Assembly: GCF_000145255.1 (NCBI RefSeq) | Contig: NC_014394.1 | Span: 62,001-126,000, forward strand | DNA: 64,000 nucleotides | Source: Gallionella capsiferriformans ES-2 | GTDB lineage: Bacteria > Pseudomonadota > Gammaproteobacteria > Burkholderiales > Gallionellaceae | Direction of reading: 5' to 3' | Shown: one piece after another, positions 54,994 through 64,000 of the stretch | How positions within the stretch are numbered: position 1 is the stretch's first letter | Layout of the letters: every line of letters begins with the position of its first letter | Translations under genes and position numbers: made by a program | Notes under the pieces: generated by a model | Database searches by the model: none | Told to the model about the DNA's origin: nothing | The model's input: the letters and a program-made list of their open reading frames with translations, nothing else

Positions 54994-56880
54994 ATGAGTT
55001 ACCAGACCGAGTATGACCGTTCGATGAATGATCCGGAAGGCTTCTGGCGCAAGCAGGCCGAGGCGCTGGAATGGTTTAAATTCCCCCAGCAGATAGTCAA
55101 GACGGAGGCCGACGGTCAGGGTTACTGGTTTGCTGATGGCCAGATGAATACGGCCTATATGGCGCTGGATCATCACGTCAACACCGGACGCGGCGATCAG
55201 CTCGCGCTCATTTTTGACTCCCCCGTCACCCATACCAAGGCGACTTACACCTATTCGCAGCTCACCGATGCGGTGGCCTTGACCGCCGGCATGCTGGCAG
55301 GTCTGGGTGTCGTCAAAGGTGATCGCGTCATCATCTATATGCCGATGATCCCGGAGGCGGTCATCGCGATGCTCGCGGTTGCGCGGCTGGGTGCGATCCA
55401 TTCGGTGGTGTTCGGCGGTTTTGCGCCGCCGGAACTGGCGGTGCGTATCGATGATGCGACGCCAAAAGTGATTATGTCCGCTTCCTGCGGTATCGAAATC
55501 AAGCGGACGGTCGAATATAAACCGCTGCTCGATCGCGCGATCAGTCTGGCGGTCCATAAGCCTGAGAGCTGCGTGATCTATCAGCGTCCGCAATGCATCG
55601 CCACCATGACTGAGCGCGATTACGACTGGAGCACGTTGCTGGCCGGTGCAACGCCTGTCGGCTGCACGCCTGTTCTGGGCTCGGATCCTTTGTATATCCT
55701 CTACACCTCTGGCACGACAGGTAAACCCAAAGGCGTGGTGCGCGAAAATGGCGGCCATGCGGTAGCGCTCAAATACAGCATGAGTGCGATTTACAACGTC
55801 AATCCGGGCGACGTGTTTTGGGCTTCTTCCGATGTCGGTTGGGTGGTAGGTCATTCCTACATCGTCTATGCGCCACTGCTGCAAGGCTGCACCACCGTCG
55901 TCTACGAAGGCAAACCGATCATGACGCCGGACGCCGGTGCCTTGTGGCGCGTGTGTGCAGAATACGGCGTCAAAGCCTTGTTTACGGCACCGACTGCGTT
56001 TCGTGCGGTGAAAAAGGAAGATCCTGACGCGCTGCTCATGCAAAACTATGATCTGAGTCAGCTGCAAACCATCTTTTCCGCAGGGGAGCGTCTGGATGCG
56101 CCAACCGAAACGTGGCTCGGTGAGCACAGCGGCAAACCGGTTATCGATCACTGGTGGCAGACGGAAACAGGCTGGGCGATTACCGCCAACCTGCAAGGCG
56201 TCGAGCCGATGCCGGTAAAGCTGGGTTCGTCGACCAAACCTGTGCCCGGTTTTAACGTGCAGATTCTGGATGAGCACGGCGAGGTGCAACCTGCCGGCAC
56301 GCAAGGGTATATCGCGCTTAAATTGCCGCTGCCGCCTTCATGCCTTAACCGCGTGTGGGGCGACGACAACAAATTCCGCGATAGTTACCTCGCCTTTTTG
56401 CCGGGCTATTACACCAGCGGTGATGGCGGTTATATTGATGAGGAGGGGTATGTGTTCGTGATGGGGCGTGTGGATGACGTGATCAACGTTGCAGGACACA
56501 GGCTCTCGACCGGTGAGATCGAAGAAGTGATCGCGAGCCATCCCGATGTGGCAGAATGCGCGGTCATCGCACGCGATGACGAGATCAAGGGGCAGACGCC
56601 GATGGCACTGGTTGTGCTCAAAACGGGCTCCGCGATCAGCGAGGCTGAATTGCATAAGCAGTTAGTCGCCCGCATCCGCGAGACAATCGGTGCGATTACC
56701 TGTTACAAGGATACGGTGGTGTTGGCACGTCTCCCCAAGACGCGTTCGGGCAAGACGCTACGCAAGACCCTGTGCAATATCGTCAATGGACGCGAATACA
56801 GCGTGCCTTCCACCATCGACGATACGGCGGTGATACCGGAAATCATCGAGGTGTTGCGCAGTCGGCAGATCGTTATATAA
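54994..56880 (+). CDS. prpE: Propionate-CoA ligase PrpE
   Basis: A 628-residue acyl-CoA synthetase that activates propionate with ATP and CoA. The AMP-binding core YILYTSGTTGKPKGVVRENGGHAVAL, FWASSDVGWVVGHSYIVYAPLLQG, HWWQTETGW and the C-terminal hinge and lysine (GRVDDVINVAGHRLSTGEIEE, LPKTRSGKTLRKTL) are all present. I chose the ATG at 54994 with CAGGAGT upstream; the frame extends 25 codons into a region after prpF that does not look coding. An 80-base gap separates it from prpF. Confidence 0.95.
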   Translation: MSYQTEYDRSMNDPEGFWRKQAEALEWFKFPQQIVKTEADGQGYWFADGQMNTAYMALDHHVNTGRGDQLALIFDSPVTHTKATYTYSQLTDAVALTAGMLAGLGVVKGDRVIIYMPMIPEAVIAMLAVARLGAIHSVVFGGFAPPELAVRIDDATPKVIMSASCGIEIKRTVEYKPLLDRAISLAVHKPESCVIYQRPQCIATMTERDYDWSTLLAGATPVGCTPVLGSDPLYILYTSGTTGKPKGVVRENGGHAVALKYSMSAIYNVNPGDVFWASSDVGWVVGHSYIVYAPLLQGCTTVVYEGKPIMTPDAGALWRVCAEYGVKALFTAPTAFRAVKKEDPDALLMQNYDLSQLQTIFSAGERLDAPTETWLGEHSGKPVIDHWWQTETGWAITANLQGVEPMPVKLGSSTKPVPGFNVQILDEHGEVQPAGTQGYIALKLPLPPSCLNRVWGDDNKFRDSYLAFLPGYYTSGDGGYIDEEGYVFVMGRVDDVINVAGHRLSTGEIEEVIASHPDVAECAVIARDDEIKGQTPMALVVLKTGSAISEAELHKQLVARIRETIGAITCYKDTVVLARLPKTRSGKTLRKTLCNIVNGREYSVPSTIDDTAVIPEIIEVLRSRQIVI

Positions 56881-56910
56881 AAATGAGTCAGCAGCACATG
56901 GATAGAGAAA

Positions 56911-58425
56911 ATGAGCATTAAAAAAGTAGATGTATTACTCGTGGGTGCCGGCGTGATGAGTGCCACGTTGGGCAAGTTGTTGGCGTTGCTGGACCCGTCA
57001 TTGAAAATTACCATGGTCGAGCGTCTGAGTCGCGTGGCAAGCGAGAGCTCGCACGGGCTGAATAATGCGGGGACCGGGCACGCAGGCTATTGCGAGCTCA
57101 ATTACACGCCGCAGCAAGCGGATGGCAGTGTGGAAATCAAACGTGCGCTGGCGATCAATGCGGCCTATGAAGTATCACTGCAATTTTGGTCTTATCTGGT
57201 TGAACAGGGTTCGCTGCCGTCCCCTGAAAAATTTATTAATCCGATTTTTCATCAGAGCTTTGTCTGGGGCGAGGAAAACGTCGCATTTTTGCGCAAGCGT
57301 TATCAGGCGCTGCACCCGCATCATCTGTTCGAAGAGATGGAATACAGCGAAGATCACGCAGTGTTGCGCGAGTGGATGCCGTTGGTGATGGCGCATCGCG
57401 ATCCGAAACAGCCGGTGGCCGCGACTCAGGTCAAGCACGGCACGGATGTCGATTTCGGCATGCTGACGCGCAAACTAGTGAAGGCGATGACCAAACACTC
57501 GACGTTCGATTTGAAACTGGGTCATACCATCACCGGCATGAAGCAGTTTCCGGACGGACGCTGGCATGTGCGGCTCAAAGAAAATCACAGCGAGCACAGC
57601 AAGACGATCGAGGCGGGTTTCGTGTTTCTAGGAGCGGGCGGCGGCGCATTGCCGCTGTTACAAAAGTCGGGTATTCCGGAGAGTCTGGGCTACGGCGGAT
57701 TTCCGGTCAGCGGACAATGGCTGATCTGCAAGAATCCCGAGGTGGTCAGACGCCATACCAGCAAAGTGTATGGCAAAGCACCGCTAGGTGCACCGCCCAT
57801 GTCGGTGCCGCATCTCGATACGCGGATTATCGACGGCGAGCCGGCCTTGCTGTTCGGCCCGTTTGCCAGCATCACGACTAAGTTTTTGAAAGAAGGCTCG
57901 GTGCTGGATCTTTTCTCGTCCCTCAAGTCGAATAATCTCAAACCGATGCTCGCCGTTGCACGGGACAATCTGGATCTGACCCGCTACCTGATCACCGAGG
58001 CATTTAAATCGCACAGCGAGCGCGTCGCCAGTTTGCAGGAGTTTTACGCCGATGCTAAAGAGGAAGACTGGGAGTTAGCCTCCGCCGGACAGCGTGTACA
58101 GATCATTAAGGGTTGTGATACCAAGGGCGGTCGACTGGAGTTCGGCACGGAAATCGTGACCAGTCAGGACGGCACGCTCGCCTCCTTATTGGGTGCGTCG
58201 CCCGGTGCATCGACTTCGGTGCAGGCGATGATCGAAGTGATCGAGCGCTGCTTTAGCGACCGGGTGGCAACGGAGCACTGGCAGGAAAAAATAAAGAAAA
58301 TGATTCCGTCTTATGGCGAATCGCTCGATGAAAACGAGGAGCTGCTGCATTTGGTGAGGGAGCGCACGTTAGCAACGCTAGGGCTTGAGCACAGGGCAGG
58401 AAAGCTCGGCAGTAAGCCGCGCTAA
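56911..58425 (+). CDS. mqo: Malate:quinone oxidoreductase Mqo
   Basis: A 504-residue FAD enzyme at the inner membrane that oxidises malate to oxaloacetate and passes electrons to quinone. The FAD site VDVLLVGAGVMSATLGKLLALLDP and family blocks ESSHGLNNAGTGHAGYCELNYTP, GTDVDFGMLTRKL, FLGAGGGALPLLQKSGIPES, FPVSGQWLICKNPEVVRRH, and GTEIVTSQDGTLASLLGASPGASTS are complete. It lies 31 bases after prpE. In this context it can regenerate oxaloacetate from the succinate released by PrpB, closing the methylcitrate cycle. Confidence 0.96.
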   Translation: MSIKKVDVLLVGAGVMSATLGKLLALLDPSLKITMVERLSRVASESSHGLNNAGTGHAGYCELNYTPQQADGSVEIKRALAINAAYEVSLQFWSYLVEQGSLPSPEKFINPIFHQSFVWGEENVAFLRKRYQALHPHHLFEEMEYSEDHAVLREWMPLVMAHRDPKQPVAATQVKHGTDVDFGMLTRKLVKAMTKHSTFDLKLGHTITGMKQFPDGRWHVRLKENHSEHSKTIEAGFVFLGAGGGALPLLQKSGIPESLGYGGFPVSGQWLICKNPEVVRRHTSKVYGKAPLGAPPMSVPHLDTRIIDGEPALLFGPFASITTKFLKEGSVLDLFSSLKSNNLKPMLAVARDNLDLTRYLITEAFKSHSERVASLQEFYADAKEEDWELASAGQRVQIIKGCDTKGGRLEFGTEIVTSQDGTLASLLGASPGASTSVQAMIEVIERCFSDRVATEHWQEKIKKMIPSYGESLDENEELLHLVRERTLATLGLEHRAGKLGSKPR

Positions 58426-58705
58426 ACCGGATTTCAGTACCAGGTTGGCTGTGGCGCATCTGGCAGCGGTTGCTTCGTTTGAGGGTGTCGACTCAAACCT
58501 GAGCTGAGGCGGCAAGTTCCGGTGAGTCGCGCAGTTTTTCATTGATACACCCCCCCCCGCACGCTGTTATGTGTGTCGATTGCACCGGCGCAAGGAAAAA
58601 CCGCCAGCGCGGTCAGCAGGTCAACCATAGGCGAATTTTCATCAGCTAGCTCAACACAAAAAATTTTCCTATGTTAACTTGTCGGCCCCTTATCGGGTAA
58701 TTACT
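58426..58705. other. 280-bp gap after mqo with hairpin and C9 tract
   Basis: GTTTGAG (58477-58483) and CTCAAAC (58492-58498) form a 7-base-pair hairpin 52 bases after the mqo stop; with no T run it is a weak terminator. A run of nine C stands at 58550-58558. The last 60 bases before the next ATG are AT-rich and probably hold its promoter. I see no gene here. Confidence 0.5.
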
Positions 58706-59290
58706 ATGAACATCATTGCCGAACAACTGCAGGACACAGGGTACATCGTGCTGGATAATCCGCTGCCGGCCTCGTTGATGACCGCGCTTCGTGAGCGCTG
58801 TCAGGAGAGTCAGGCGGGTTTTGAGGCGGCCCATATCGGTCGCGGTACCGATAAAAAGCAGATCAATTCGATACGCGGCGATGTGATTCGCTGGCTTGAT
58901 GAGAGCCACGATACCGATCAGGCTTATCTGGCATGGATGGAAAACCTGCGTTCAAAACTCAATGAAGCGCTGTACCTTGGCTTATTCGACTACGAATGCC
59001 ACTACGCCATTTATGGCGCCGGAACAGGGTATGCGAAACACTCCGATGTGCTGAACGGCAAGAAAAATCGCGTACTGACCACGGTGTTATACCTGAATGA
59101 GAACTGGCAGCGCAGCGATGGCGGTGAACTTGTCTTGTTCGAGCCGGAAGGCATAGACGTGCTTGCCACCGTCGCCCCGAAATTTGGCACAATGATCATC
59201 TTTTTAAGCGAGTCATTTCCGCATGAAGTCCTCATCTCTCACAGTACAAGGCGCAGCATTACCGGATGGTTCCGTGTCAGCGGCAGTTAA
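58706..59290 (+). CDS. 2-Oxoglutarate/Fe(II)-dependent oxygenase (prolyl-4-hydroxylase-like)
   Basis: A 194-residue protein. The double-stranded beta-helix core has the iron triad His112-x-Asp114 (YAKHSDVLNGKKNRVLTTVLYLNENW) and His173 (SESFPHEVL), and Arg183 (RRSITGWFR) for 2-oxoglutarate. GGELVLF and FGTMIIFLS complete the fold. The ATG at 58706 gives the right length. Likely a hydroxylase of a small molecule or peptide. It overlaps the next gene by 68 bases in another frame, which ties the two together. Confidence 0.88.
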   Translation: MNIIAEQLQDTGYIVLDNPLPASLMTALRERCQESQAGFEAAHIGRGTDKKQINSIRGDVIRWLDESHDTDQAYLAWMENLRSKLNEALYLGLFDYECHYAIYGAGTGYAKHSDVLNGKKNRVLTTVLYLNENWQRSDGGELVLFEPEGIDVLATVAPKFGTMIIFLSESFPHEVLISHSTRRSITGWFRVSGS

Positions 59291-60302
59291 CGCGCTGCCC
59301 GAATATGCCATCGATCTGGCAGAAAAGAATGTCCACGACATCCTGACGTTAGCCGTCGAACACACCCAGGCAGCCGTCGTGGTATGGGATGCGCAGTGCG
59401 CGCTTTCTATCGCGTTGGCCAGCGCTTACTGGCGCTGCTTGCCTGACGCAATATTTATCGATTTCGACAGCGTTGCGCCTGAAGCTGTGCGCGCTGAATT
59501 CGAGCGTTTAATGCCGGGTGATCTGGTCGTTTTGATTCAGTCCACCAGTTTTCGTCTCGATGCCTTCCGGATTCGCGTGGAGCTGTTCAAACTGCAGCTC
59601 AAAGTCATTGAACACCCGCACCTGTCGCGTATGCCGGGCGATCAGGGGCTGCTGTACATTGAATCGCTCGCATATGACCCGGTCTACGTTCGCGGCACAG
59701 GTCATGCGCTCAAAGCGCGCTTTGACAGTGCGCGGGTCGGCATCATCAACAGCTTCGGCGAACAGCTGATTTTCTCGAGCGGATTTGAGCCTGCCAAACT
59801 GAACGTGGGCGACTACAGTCAGATGCACAACGTCGGCGGGCAATTCCCCATCGGCGAAGTGTTCACCGAGTCGAAGGATCTGGAAGGCTTAAATGGCCGG
59901 GTGCGTCTGTCGATTTTCGGTGACACCAGTTTTACCGTCAACAAGCCTGAGCGTCCGATCACACTGATCGTCGATAAGGGGCGCGTGACCGGCACGGTCG
60001 ATTCCACGCCCGAATTCGACCTTGTGCTGGCCAAGATACGCGAAGACGAGGGTGAGATCTGGGTGCGTGAACTGGGTCTGGGGCTTAACCGGACCTTTAC
60101 GCAGGAGAGGCTGGTCAGCGATATCGGCACGTACGAGCGCATGTGCGGCGTGCATCTGTCGCTGGGCGCCAAGCATGGCAGTTACAACAAGCCGCAGATC
60201 AAAAAGTCGGCGGCCCGCTATCATGTGGACGTGTTCGCCTACACCGACACCATGACGCTGGATGGCGAGGTGATCTACCGCGACGGGTTGTGGGCGGTTT
60301 AA
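59223..60302 (+). CDS. M29-like metalloaminopeptidase
   Basis: A 359-residue protein resembling the AmpS/AmpT (M29) aminopeptidases, though shorter. All five dinuclear-metal ligands can be placed: Glu212 (FPIGEVFTES), Glu283 (VRELGLGLNR), His311 (GVHLSLGAKHG), and His334/Asp336 (RYHVDVFAY), with spacing near that of AmpT. The N-terminal half is divergent. The ATG at 59223 has a weak ribosome site and overlaps the oxygenase gene; a GTG near 59272 is an alternative. It converges with the kinase gene, with which it overlaps by 4 bases. It may trim or process a peptide acted on by the oxygenase; inferred. Confidence 0.78.
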   Translation: MKSSSLTVQGAALPDGSVSAAVNALPEYAIDLAEKNVHDILTLAVEHTQAAVVVWDAQCALSIALASAYWRCLPDAIFIDFDSVAPEAVRAEFERLMPGDLVVLIQSTSFRLDAFRIRVELFKLQLKVIEHPHLSRMPGDQGLLYIESLAYDPVYVRGTGHALKARFDSARVGIINSFGEQLIFSSGFEPAKLNVGDYSQMHNVGGQFPIGEVFTESKDLEGLNGRVRLSIFGDTSFTVNKPERPITLIVDKGRVTGTVDSTPEFDLVLAKIREDEGEIWVRELGLGLNRTFTQERLVSDIGTYERMCGVHLSLGAKHGSYNKPQIKKSAARYHVDVFAYTDTMTLDGEVIYRDGLWAV

Positions 60303-61252
60303 ATCCCGTACGATTCAGGCAGGGTGCTGCGGGAAAATCCGCTGCGCGAGAATGCGCGATCGGCCGACATATAGCTCGATAACACCGACTGCGTGGACAT
60401 ACTAAAGCCGCGATACAAGTCCAGATCGTAATCCGACATGCGGATTTCATGCGCGGCGTTGCCAAAATCCGCAATGAATTCGTCCCAGTCTGCATAGCGG
60501 CGGTCGCGGTTTTTTTCCATCGCGCGCCCGATGACGTCTATCAGTTTTTTGGGCAGTTTCTTGCGATAGGTTTCGACCGGTGTAATCGGATAGTTGTGTA
60601 TCGCGATGCGCGCATCGAACGCGTTGTCGGCCTCGAAGGTATGATGGCCTGTGAGCAACCGGTAGGTCACCGCGCCCAGCGCATAGATGTCGGCGCGCTG
60701 ATCGAGTGCGTCACCCTCCAGTTGTTCAGGCGACATATAGGCCAGACTGCCTGCCACCACCGCACCTAGTTCGCTGCTCGGCACCGCACAGCCAAAGTCG
60801 GTGAGTTTGGCTAGTCCGTTGGGCATCAGGATGATATTGCCAGGTTTGACATCGCGATGCACGATACCGAGCGTGGCAGCATAGCGCAGCGCACTTGCGA
60901 CCTGTTCGACGACCGACAGCACGGTCAGTATCGGCGGCAGGGTGTTGACCTGTTCAGAGCGGTCGAGCGCGTTGCCGTTGATGTACTCCATCACCAGATA
61001 GGCGCCATCCGACTCATGCAGATCGGCATCCAGTATCCGCACGATATTTTTATGCGACATTTTGCGACCCAACGCAACTTCGGTGGCAAACATATCCAGA
61101 TAGACGTCAGCCTGACGCCCGCGACGCAGTTGCTTGATGGCAACTGAGGCCAGCGTTTTGACATGCTGTGCGTGATAGACATTGGATGTTGCGCCTGCGC
61201 CGATTTTCTCAACGATGGAGTAATTGCCGATGTGGGTAGGTGACGCTGCCAT
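60299..61252 (-). CDS. Eukaryotic-type Ser/Thr protein kinase
   Basis: A 317-residue soluble kinase. The glycine loop IGAGATSNVYHAQHV, the lysine VAIKQLRRG, the helix-C glutamate, the catalytic loop GIVHRDVKPGNIIL, the DFG (LTDFGCAVPS) and the APE-equivalent SPEQLEGDALDQRADIYALGAVTYRLL are all present, so it should be active. There is no transmembrane or sensor domain. The C-terminal 50 residues (DLYRGFSMSTQSVLSSYMSADRAFSRSGFSRSTLPESYGI) are rich in serine, a possible site of self-phosphorylation. Ribosome site weak; no partner phosphatase nearby. Confidence 0.92.
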   Translation of the reverse strand: MAASPTHIGNYSIVEKIGAGATSNVYHAQHVKTLASVAIKQLRRGRQADVYLDMFATEVALGRKMSHKNIVRILDADLHESDGAYLVMEYINGNALDRSEQVNTLPPILTVLSVVEQVASALRYAATLGIVHRDVKPGNIILMPNGLAKLTDFGCAVPSSELGAVVAGSLAYMSPEQLEGDALDQRADIYALGAVTYRLLTGHHTFEADNAFDARIAIHNYPITPVETYRKKLPKKLIDVIGRAMEKNRDRRYADWDEFIADFGNAAHEIRMSDYDLDLYRGFSMSTQSVLSSYMSADRAFSRSGFSRSTLPESYGI

Positions 61253-61386
61253 GCATGAAATTTATTGAAGGGGACGTGCTATCCGACAAGTTTAGTCGGC
61301 AAAGTTCAATCGCTTGAATTTTATCATTTTGTTCCGCTGGAAGCGGCGGATGCTAAAAATAGCGGTAGTGAATCAAAAAAGTTGCC

Positions 61387-64000
61387 TTAAAGTTGCCTTC
61401 GTGAAGGCGAGGGTGATGATGAATCAAAAGCTACCCAATGGTTAATGAGGTGCTCAAATTCAGCCAGCGCCACAGGACGACTGAAAAAATAGCCCTGAAA
61501 CGTATTGCAGCCACGCTCGATGAGGGGCAACAGCTGAGCGTGTTCTTCAACGCCTTCTGCAATGACCTCGTAGCCAAAATTACGCGCCATGCCAGCAATG
61601 GTCTGGACCATCATTGCATCGCCCGGATCGGTCAGAATGTCGCGCACAAAGGATTGATCGATTTTCAGTTGGTCGATTGGCAGACGTTTGATGTATTGCA
61701 GGGAAGAGTATCCCGTACCGAAGTCATCCATAGAAAAGCGCACACCGAGCGCTTTAAGTGCGGACATTTTTTGTATGGCTTCATCAACGTCTTCCAACAC
61801 CAGATTCTCGGTCAATTCAAGCTCGAGTCGCCGAGGGTTTACACCACTATCCGTCAGCGCAGCTTGGACTTGGCGGACGAAATCGGGCTGATGAAATTGC
61901 ACCGGGCTGATATTGACCGCCAGACGCAGCTTACTTAACGTGGGATGTGTTTCCCATGCTTTTAGTCGAGCACACGCATTCTCTAATACCCATTCCCCGA
62001 TGGGCAGAATTAATTTGGTTTGCTCTGCTAAAGGGATGAATTGGGCGGGTGAAATGGGCCCCAGACTTTGACTATGCCAACGCAGCAATACCTCTGCACC
62101 AAGCAACTCATTGGCCTGATTAGTCTGCACTTGATAATATAATTCGAACTCGCTGTTTGACAGTGCTTGCCGAAGCGCCCGCTCCATCAAGGTGCGAGAT
62201 TCCAATGTGGCCTGCATAGCGGATTCAAAGAATCGAACCGTGTTGCGTCCGCTTTCTTTGGCTTGATACATGGCCAGATCAGCCCGTTTTAAGAGCTCAT
62301 CAATCTCGATCGCATCGCCGTTAAATAATACGACGCCGATGCTGGGCGTGCTTTCGTGTGCATAGCTTTCGATTATGTAGGTTTGCGATAGGGATTCGCG
62401 CATTTTTTCTGCTATTGAGCCTGCCTGTGCCACGGCAATATCCTGATTGACACTCAAACTTTCCAGCAACACCACGAATTCGTCACCGCCGAACCGGGCA
62501 ACACTGTCCGTATCTCGCAGGCTTTGGGTTAGGCGGTGCGACACCTCGATCAGCATTTTGTCGCCATATTCGTGTCCTTTGGTATCGTTCAGCACTTTAA
62601 AGTGATCAAGATCAATGAACATTAGAGCGCCGAAATTTTTGCTGCGAGCGCTCAACCCAAGCGCTAGTCGCATACGATCCAGCAACAAACGGCGATTGGG
62701 TAATTGTGTGAGCGGATCGAAGAATGCCAAATTATGAATCTCCTCCTCAGCCTTTTTACGTTCCGTGATGTCCACGAATACGCCCACATAATGGCTGATT
62801 TCATCACGATTTTTAACGGCGGTAATGGTGAGCCACTTCGGATAAATTTCACCATTTTTACGTCTGTCCCACAATTCTCCCGACCAGCTTCCGACCCTAT
62901 TGAGCACCTCCCACATGGATTTATAAAAGTCTTGGTTGTGGCGCCCTGAGCCTAGTAGGCGCGGATTTTTCCCCAGCACCTCCTGCTCCGAAAAACCAGT
63001 CGTGAGCTCGAATGAATGATTCACTTTGATGATGTTGGCCTCTTTATCGGTGACCATAATCGCTTCTTGGGTATCAAAGGCGACTGCTGCGATACGCAAT
63101 TGCGTGGCGGCTTCTTCACGAAAGGTGACATCCTGCACCGTACCTGCAGACCGGATAGCGCGTCCCTCAGGGTCAAAATAATTGGAGCCGCGCGCCTCGA
63201 CCCATTTGACGCGCCCGTCTGCCATAATCAAGCGATGGGTAATGTGATAAGACTGTTTATTTGTCAGCGAATTGGTATAGGCCTGATTGACGGCTTCCCG
63301 ATCTTCCGGATGAATAATACTCAGGAAAGCCTCATGAGATGGGCTAAATTGCGCCGGGTCGATTTCAAACAGGCGGAAGATTTCTTCAGACCAATTCAGC
63401 CTGCCTGAGTGCAAATCGAGCTCCCAACTGCCGAAGTGTCCAATTTTTTGCGCTTCGGATAAAAAATCCTGAGCGCGCTGCTGCAGAGCAATATTTTCCG
63501 TCACCCGCAACGCCATTGTATCGAACGACCGCCCTAATTCAGACAGTTCATCATTGCCTTTAAGTTCGCTGCGTGCGTTGTAGTTGCCCGCTGCGAATTG
63601 TTTAGATATTGCAGAGAGGAGATTGACCCGACGGGTGACTAATACGTGTAACAATATGCCGATTACAAAAGATGCGAATAGGCTGATGGCAACAAAAATT
63701 GCCGTTTGCATTAAGGTTTCTTGTTTCGCTTTCTGCAGTTCATGACGGGTATCGTAACCGACATACAGAACCCCCATTGTCTTCTCCAAACCACCTTGTT
63801 TATATTCGGTAATCAACGGAAAATAACCTTGCAGCAACGTAGGTTCATGTGCGTCGAATTCAAGCTTTCTCACACCGCGATTGAGTACTCGATCTGCCTC
63901 GTTATCGTCATAGCTTGAAAAGGAACTTGCCGCTTCACCCTTCCAGCGGTATTGATTCGCCATCAGTACATGATGACGTTCGTCCACCAGCATCAGTGTG
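61387..64000 (-). CDS. Membrane PAS-GGDEF-EAL protein (partial at the window edge)
   Basis: At least 868 residues; the frame is open to the window end, so the N-terminus is missing. In order: periplasmic sensor part (VDERHHVLMANQYRWKG ... MGVLYVGYDTRHEL), a transmembrane segment (AIFVAISLFASFVIGILLHVLV), HAMP, two PAS domains (FGSWELDLHSGRLNW..., FDTQEAIMVTDKEANIIKVNHSF...), GGDEF with DPLTQLPNRRLLL and intact GGDEF (ARFGGDEFVVLL), and EAL with GAEVLLRW in place of EALLRW, NISPVQF, LELTENLVLED, MDDFGTGYSSLQY and AEGVEE. The EAL Glu is kept (GAEVLLRW), so both activities are possible. Confidence 0.93.
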   Translation of the reverse strand, partial: TLMLVDERHHVLMANQYRWKGEAASSFSSYDDNEADRVLNRGVRKLEFDAHEPTLLQGYFPLITEYKQGGLEKTMGVLYVGYDTRHELQKAKQETLMQTAIFVAISLFASFVIGILLHVLVTRRVNLLSAISKQFAAGNYNARSELKGNDELSELGRSFDTMALRVTENIALQQRAQDFLSEAQKIGHFGSWELDLHSGRLNWSEEIFRLFEIDPAQFSPSHEAFLSIIHPEDREAVNQAYTNSLTNKQSYHITHRLIMADGRVKWVEARGSNYFDPEGRAIRSAGTVQDVTFREEAATQLRIAAVAFDTQEAIMVTDKEANIIKVNHSFELTTGFSEQEVLGKNPRLLGSGRHNQDFYKSMWEVLNRVGSWSGELWDRRKNGEIYPKWLTITAVKNRDEISHYVGVFVDITERKKAEEEIHNLAFFDPLTQLPNRRLLLDRMRLALGLSARSKNFGALMFIDLDHFKVLNDTKGHEYGDKMLIEVSHRLTQSLRDTDSVARFGGDEFVVLLESLSVNQDIAVAQAGSIAEKMRESLSQTYIIESYAHESTPSIGVVLFNGDAIEIDELLKRADLAMYQAKESGRNTVRFFESAMQATLESRTLMERALRQALSNSEFELYYQVQTNQANELLGAEVLLRWHSQSLGPISPAQFIPLAEQTKLILPIGEWVLENACARLKAWETHPTLSKLRLAVNISPVQFHQPDFVRQVQAALTDSGVNPRRLELELTENLVLEDVDEAIQKMSALKALGVRFSMDDFGTGYSSLQYIKRLPIDQLKIDQSFVRDILTDPGDAMMVQTIAGMARNFGYEVIAEGVEEHAQLLPLIERGCNTFQGYFFSRPVALAEFEHLINHWVAFDSSSPSPSRRQL

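Noticed and set aside
58550..58558. C9 tract as a phase-variation switch
   Set aside because: It lies in a gap about 150 bases from the next start and not within promoter-box spacing that I can identify.

Overview
The window is a gene-dense stretch (about 47 protein genes, no RNA genes, no insertion sequences and no CRISPR seen) of a Gram-negative, motile, respiratory proteobacterium. The gene set (NtrBC, GlnK-AmtB with a TorF-type porin, SthA, Mqo, AcnD/PrpF-type methylcitrate cycle, UbiK, many chemoreceptors and c-di-GMP proteins) points to Betaproteobacteria, perhaps a Gallionellaceae/Nitrosomonadales lineage; that placement is an inference from gene content only.

Layout: 1-1910 ends an ntrBC (glnL-glnG) operon. 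Two small proteins follow, then a minus-strand block (3115-16518) with mpl, a DUF486 membrane protein, a pyruvate:ferredoxin oxidoreductase operon with its own GltD-like flavoprotein, two FKBP isomerases, metH, a PsiE-like protein, a ComM/YifB ATPase and ubiK. At 16.6-27.1 kb lie a TorF-type porin-glnK-amtB operon, a chemoreceptor of Aer-like topology followed at once by an EAL protein, then a histidine kinase and a poly-HAMP chemoreceptor that share one kind of sensor domain.

The region 27.2-34.7 kb is an Anbu (ancestral beta-subunit) proteasome-like cluster: transglutaminase/DUF2126, Anbu, alpha-E, circularly permuted ATP-grasp, and a second Anbu paralogue. A divergent gene for an HPPD/VOC-like protein (34974) and sthA follow. 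Reading by eye I find GG-N10-GC (sigma-54, -24/-12) elements in front of the porin-glnK-amtB operon, the first chemoreceptor, the Anbu/ATP-grasp operon and the VOC-like gene, each with at least one NtrC-like dyad upstream. Together with ntrBC at the left edge this suggests a local nitrogen regulon that includes the Anbu system, the most interesting signal in the window.

From 37.7 to 43.1 kb is a c-di-GMP block (three HD-GYP proteins, one CBS-GGDEF protein and a decayed GGDEF remnant). It stands divergent to a gene fusing a cysteine-bearing hemerythrin domain to a LuxR-type DNA-binding domain, whose promoter holds a perfect 18-bp palindrome. A rhodanese and another chemoreceptor follow. From 47.0 to 58.4 kb is a propionate (2-methylcitrate) module: old yellow enzyme, divergent GntR regulator, prpB, prpC, acnD, prpF, prpE and mqo. 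The right end holds a 2OG-Fe(II) oxygenase overlapping an M29-like aminopeptidase, a Ser/Thr kinase, and a PAS-GGDEF-EAL protein cut by the window edge.
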